8,220 nt of DNA from Lysobacterales bacterium (GTDB taxonomy: Bacteria; Pseudomonadota; Gammaproteobacteria; Xanthomonadales; SZUA-36), in contig JAKITM010000105.1 of the NCBI GenBank assembly GCA_021648045.1, positions 1-8,220 of the forward strand, in the 5' to 3' direction. The number at the start of each line of letters is the position of its first letter. The stretch's first letter is position 1. The notes under the pieces were generated by a model. That model saw only the letters and a program-made list of their open reading frames with translations, was not told where the DNA came from and ran no database searches. The translations under genes were made by a program, and so were the position numbers. This document shows positions 5,524-8,220 of the stretch, piece by piece.

Positions 5524-5551
5524 TCACTACATCACTACTACTAAATAACAC
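5513..5551. promoter_or_regulatory. candidate operator (inverted repeats over the -10)
   Basis: Two inverted-repeat readings overlap here. GTGTTAT (5514-5520) and ATAACAC (5545-5551) are perfect complements 24 nt apart. GGTG (5513-5516) and CACT (5533-5536) are 16 nt apart, close to the GGTG-N16-CACC form I recall for a YtrA-type regulator in Xanthomonas. Both place the left arm on the promoter's -10 element, where a repressor would block RNA polymerase. The GntR protein encoded in the same operon is the obvious candidate ligand. The repeats are seen; the operator role is inferred. Confidence 0.42.
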
Positions 5552-5589
5552 AGCAACATGACTCAGCAACAGAGAAAAGGATATTGATT

Positions 5590-5844
5590 ATGTTAAGAAT
5601 GGCCACAAAAAAATTAAACATGATTCCACATTCAATGGCGATCCTTAGTGCAGTGCTGCTTATTTGGAGCACTCAGGCAAGTAATACGAATCTCGATGTT
5701 TCCAATATGCCTGTTACCCAACAAGTCGCAGAGCTACAAACTTGTGATGAAAACTCGCACAGCAGTGGGATTGAGTCTGTGGCTGTAGTGACTATCGAAA
5801 AGGCTATACCTACCAACCCCTGGGCCGTTTTGCGCTTGTTCTGA
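5590..5844 (+). CDS. small exported protein leading the GntR-ABC operon
   Basis: An 84-residue protein that I do not recognise. The N-terminus has basic residues (R3, K7, K8), then a hydrophobic stretch 16-27 (MAILSAVLLIWS) and STQA-S, which fits a signal peptide cleaved near residue 30. A single uncleaved membrane anchor is possible. The mature part would be about 54 residues, polar and Ser/Thr/Val-rich, with one cysteine (C52) and a C-terminal NPWAVLRLF. There is no lipobox. AAAGGA lies about 8 nt before the ATG at 5590, a good ribosome-binding site; the in-frame ATG at 5599 is an alternative. The regulator gene starts 11 nt after the stop, and its ribosome-binding site overlaps this stop (TGAGG), so the two are probably coupled. 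It could be a substrate, sensor or accessory subunit of the transporter, but nothing in the sequence decides this. Confidence 0.65.
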   Translation: MLRMATKKLNMIPHSMAILSAVLLIWSTQASNTNLDVSNMPVTQQVAELQTCDENSHSSGIESVAVVTIEKAIPTNPWAVLRLF

Positions 5845-5855
5845 GGCTAAAATCA

Positions 5856-6227
5856 ATGACCCATAACTGGAATGAAAACCAGCCAATTTACTGGCAACTT
5901 TGTGAGCGTACCATCGAACGGATACTTGAAGGCTCATTGGATGAAGCAGATCCCCTGCCCTCGGTTAGACAAGTAGCTGCTGAGCTGCAAATTAACCCGA
6001 TTACGGTCTCTAAAGCCTACCAATTACTAGTTGATGAGGGCATTGTGGAAAAGCGCCGTGGGCTTGGAATGTTTGTCAAAACCGGTGCTCGCAAGCAATT
6101 ATTATTGTCTGAAAGAGAAAAATTCCGCAGTCAAATATGGCCAGATATCCTCGCGCGTATGCAGCGGCTGGATATTGACCCTGCCAGTTTGCTTGAACCC
6201 CTTAAAAAGAATGCAACCAATAAATAG
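5856..6227 (+). CDS. ytrA: GntR-family transcriptional regulator, YtrA type
   Basis: A 123-residue DNA-binding regulator. Residues 10-75 are a GntR winged helix-turn-helix: PIYWQLCERTIERILEG (10-26), the LPSVRQVAAEL helix (34-44), recognition helix NPITVSKAYQLLVDEG (47-62), and wing VEKRRGLGMFV (64-74). The C-terminal part (76-123) is only a short helical tail. That is too small for a FadR- or HutC-type effector domain and fits the YtrA subfamily, whose members repress adjacent ABC transporter operons and act as dimers. Its position before an ABC ATPase and permease is the usual YtrA context. GAGG lies 9 nt before the ATG and overlaps the previous stop. Autorepression through the inverted repeats at 5513-5551 is likely but inferred. 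Known relatives respond to cell-envelope stress or to peptide antibiotics; the inducer here cannot be told. Confidence 0.9.
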   Translation: MTHNWNENQPIYWQLCERTIERILEGSLDEADPLPSVRQVAAELQINPITVSKAYQLLVDEGIVEKRRGLGMFVKTGARKQLLLSEREKFRSQIWPDILARMQRLDIDPASLLEPLKKNATNK

Positions 6228-6239
6228 GCCAGCAAACCC

Positions 6240-7091
6240 ATGAATACAGTGATTAGCACACAAGATCTATGTAAAAAATATGGCAATCAGTATGCCGTTG
6301 ACCATGTAAACCTGGAGATTGGTAACGGCCGTATAATTGGCCTGATTGGTCCTAATGGTGCCGGTAAAACCACCCTTTTAAAAGCCATTCTAGGTCTCAC
6401 AACTTTTTCTGGTGAGTTAAAAGTTCTTGGGCTGGACCCACGCAAAGACCGCGATGAATTAATGGAGCAAGTGTCATTTATTGCCGATGTTGCTGTTCTG
6501 CCCCGCTGGATAAGAGTCAGTGAATCCATTGATCTAGTGGAAGGCTTACACACCCGCTTTTCTCGGGAAAAATGCACGCAGTTACTGAGAAAAACCAAAA
6601 TCCGCATGGATAGCAAAGTAAAACAACTATCCAAAGGCATGGTGGCTCAATTACATCTGGCCCTGGTAATGTCAATTGATGCCAAATTACTGGTGCTAGA
6701 TGAGCCCACCCTGGGCCTTGATATTATTTATCGTAAAACTTTTTACACCAATTTACTCAATGATTATTTTGATGAAGAGCGCACCATTATTATCACCACC
6801 CACCAGGTCGAAGAGATTGAGCACATCCTCAGTGATCTTATATTTATTCGTGACGGAAAAATCGTCCTCAACAGCACCATGGAAGAAGTTCAGCAAAGCT
6901 ATTTTGAACTAATGGCACCACCGGAATCCGTTGATGCAGCCAGACAACTAAAACCTTTAAATGAGCGCACTCTCTTCGGTAAACACATTTTTCTGTTTCA
7001 GGGAATTGAATCAGCGTTGCTCGAACCACTGGGTGAGGTTCGCACACCTAATGTTGCTGACCTGTTTGTTGCTGTAATGGGAGAAGATTAA
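6240..7091 (+). CDS. ABC transporter ATP-binding protein (YtrB-like)
   Basis: A 283-residue nucleotide-binding subunit that powers the partner ABC-2 permease from the cytoplasmic side of the membrane. It has Walker A GPNGAGKTT (37-45), an ABC signature of the variant form LSKGM (130-134), Walker B LLVLDEP (150-156) with catalytic E155, the D-loop GLD (159-161) and the switch histidine H188 in TTHQ. The Q-loop region reads SFIADVAVLP (79-88) without an obvious glutamine, as seen in several YtrB/CcmA-like exporters. The C-terminal 70 residues (215-283) are an extra domain of unknown role. It starts 12 nt after the regulator stop and its own stop overlaps the permease start (TAATG). The ATPase motifs are complete, so it should be active; the transported substrate is unknown. 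Confidence 0.93.
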   Translation: MNTVISTQDLCKKYGNQYAVDHVNLEIGNGRIIGLIGPNGAGKTTLLKAILGLTTFSGELKVLGLDPRKDRDELMEQVSFIADVAVLPRWIRVSESIDLVEGLHTRFSREKCTQLLRKTKIRMDSKVKQLSKGMVAQLHLALVMSIDAKLLVLDEPTLGLDIIYRKTFYTNLLNDYFDEERTIIITTHQVEEIEHILSDLIFIRDGKIVLNSTMEEVQQSYFELMAPPESVDAARQLKPLNERTLFGKHIFLFQGIESALLEPLGEVRTPNVADLFVAVMGED

Positions 7092-8071
7092 TGAACACCA
7101 GCTGGTCAATAACTAAACTAAAAGTACTGATGCGCCGGGAATATTGGGAAAATCGTGGAGCCTTTCGCAATACTCCCGCAATCTTGGGTCTAATCACTGT
7201 AGCATTCATGTTGATGGGGCTGGTTATCAAGGTTCGTTTCGACAACGAAGGCTATACTTTCCGTGAAGCTATGCGTATGTTTGCGCTGCAATCGGAAGTC
7301 GATCGCGGCTATCAAGTCACCCAAAGCATGATGGCAATGTCCGGGTTTTTTCTTATGGTTATGTCGGTAGTGATTTTCTTCTATCTGCTGGGCTCGCTAT
7401 ACGATGACCGCAAAGACAAATCCATCTTGTTCTGGAAATCTTTACCTGCATCTGATGCACTTACTATCACCTCCAAGCTGTTTTCTGCAATGTTTGTAAT
7501 CCCTCTTATTTTCTGGGTGTTCCTAGTAGTAACTGAAATCATCATGATGGTAATTGGTGGCTTAATGATCTGGACTGCAGACCAAAACCCATGGACGCTT
7601 GTGTTCGGGCCGGCACAACCTCTAAAAGCCTGGGGCTTGGTGCTCGCTGGCTGGATAACTAATTCATTCTGGATGTTGCCTCTGTATGCCTGGTTATTAT
7701 TGGTTTCCTCAAAAGCGCCGCGTGTACCCATGCTTTTCGCTATCCTTCCACCCATAGTGCTCGCCGTATCACAGGCGTGGATCGGATTTTTGAAGACCTT
7801 CCAACTACAAGACAATGTGCTGGGAATTACCAGCAAATGGATAGCCAACAGCCCGGCTATCCTCGCAGGCCAAATCACTGGAAGCAGCGATTCCGAACAT
7901 ACTGTTTCTGTTAGCCTCGGCATGCCAGTGACATCCACCTTTGATCACGCACCAACCATTAGCAATATGCTCGATCGTTTATTTTCCACGCAAATGCTGA
8001 TGGGCTTAGTCATAACCGCAGTGTTCCTATTTATCACTCTCTGGTTCCGTCGCCGTGCTAGTGATGGGTGA
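7091..8071 (+). CDS. ABC-2 type transporter permease
   Basis: A 326-residue inner-membrane permease, partner of the preceding ATPase. Six hydrophobic segments are visible, at about 30-48, 84-104, 129-159, 178-205, 211-230 and 300-319, as expected for ABC-2 exporters. The cytoplasmic N-terminus holds MRREYWENRGAF (14-25). The loop YDDRKDKSILFWKSLP (104-119) after the second segment is highly typical of this family and probably contacts the ATPase. A large, presumably periplasmic region precedes the last segment (about 232-299). The ATG overlaps the ATPase stop by one base, so the two should be made in similar amounts. Regulator, ATPase and permease together resemble YtrA-regulated exporters linked to envelope stress. 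Substrate unknown. Confidence 0.9.
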   Translation: MNTSWSITKLKVLMRREYWENRGAFRNTPAILGLITVAFMLMGLVIKVRFDNEGYTFREAMRMFALQSEVDRGYQVTQSMMAMSGFFLMVMSVVIFFYLLGSLYDDRKDKSILFWKSLPASDALTITSKLFSAMFVIPLIFWVFLVVTEIIMMVIGGLMIWTADQNPWTLVFGPAQPLKAWGLVLAGWITNSFWMLPLYAWLLLVSSKAPRVPMLFAILPPIVLAVSQAWIGFLKTFQLQDNVLGITSKWIANSPAILAGQITGSSDSEHTVSVSLGMPVTSTFDHAPTISNMLDRLFSTQMLMGLVITAVFLFITLWFRRRASDG

Positions 8072-8094
8072 TCAACTTTATCTATTCGATACAC

Positions 8095-8112
8095 GTGGGC
8101 ATAAATGCCCAC
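8095..8112 (+). terminator. hairpin after the ABC operon
   Basis: GTGGGCA and TGCCCAC form a perfect 7-bp stem around TAAA, 23 nt after the permease stop. No proper T-run follows (CCTTCT), so it may be an imperfect terminator or an mRNA-stabilising hairpin. Confidence 0.4.
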
Positions 8113-8220
8113 CCTTCTATGAAGCACAAAGTCAAGCCTCTGGTTAAAATATCCCCTTCCCGATTTTCGGGCTATTAGGGCATCACTTGTTATCTAGTCT
8201 TTCTGTTCTGTCAGGTCGTG
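8113..8220. other. right-end intergenic sequence
   Basis: No gene is visible in the last hundred bases. There is one short 5-bp hairpin (CCCGA/TCGGG at 8159-8171) without a T-run. The segment may lead into a gene beyond the window. Confidence 0.4.

Noticed and set aside
7381..7938. Long open reading frame antisense to the permease gene (185 codons)
   Set aside because: The translation lacks any family resemblance and lies wholly opposite a clear ABC-2 permease; it is a by-product of that gene's codon use.
1..8220. CRISPR arrays, tRNA or rRNA genes, complete insertion sequences
   Set aside because: I saw no regularly spaced repeats, no cloverleaf or rRNA-like sequence, and no transposase.

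Overview
The window reads as chromosomal DNA of a gammaproteobacterium, probably marine or environmental. The signs are a DUF2058/YaiL-type protein ending in PDDLIW, a Mip/FkpA-type secreted prolyl isomerase, a fused ATP sulfurylase-APS kinase, and a YtrA-type GntR regulator with an ABC-2 exporter. I cannot name the species. Everything from about 1090 rightward is complete, compact housekeeping or accessory coding sequence. The first kilobase is visibly more AT-rich and is built differently.

Left end (1-1055): this looks like the decayed head of an integron. A gene fragment on the + strand (869-1054) encodes only the N-terminal arm-binding region of an IntI-type tyrosine recombinase. It then runs into a stop, and it carries a 9-bp tandem duplication. 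Divergent from it, on the - strand, is one cassette-like unit (about 738 down to 72) encoding a 188-residue polytopic membrane protein of unknown function. The TAA stop of that gene lies inside the left arm of an imperfect palindrome (66-128) that has the layout of an attC site. The first bases of the cassette (GTTAGC) are the reverse complement of the attC arm GCTAAC, as expected for a cassette inserted next to attI. The order intI, attI-like junction, divergent cassette, attC is the canonical integron layout.

Middle left (1090-3353, all - strand): a secreted FKBP-type prolyl isomerase, then a hairpin, then a UDP-glucuronate decarboxylase (UDP-xylose synthase) whose stop overlaps the start of a DUF2058 gene by 8 nt. 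A 300-nt intergenic region separates this block from the next, divergent one.

Middle (3666-5387, + strand): a monocistronic bifunctional sulfate adenylyltransferase/adenylylsulfate kinase that turns sulfate into PAPS, followed by a strong rho-independent terminator.

Right (5495-8071, + strand): an operon with a good extended -10 promoter (TTGCAC, 17 bp, TGTTATACT) and overlapping inverted repeats. It encodes, in order, a small exported protein with no recognised family, a YtrA-type GntR repressor, an ABC ATPase and an ABC-2 permease, with gaps of 11 and 12 nt and a 1-nt overlap. The layout suggests a self-regulated, stress-inducible exporter whose first gene is a small secreted protein. The most interesting parts of the window are the relict integron with its membrane-protein cassette, and this small leader protein.
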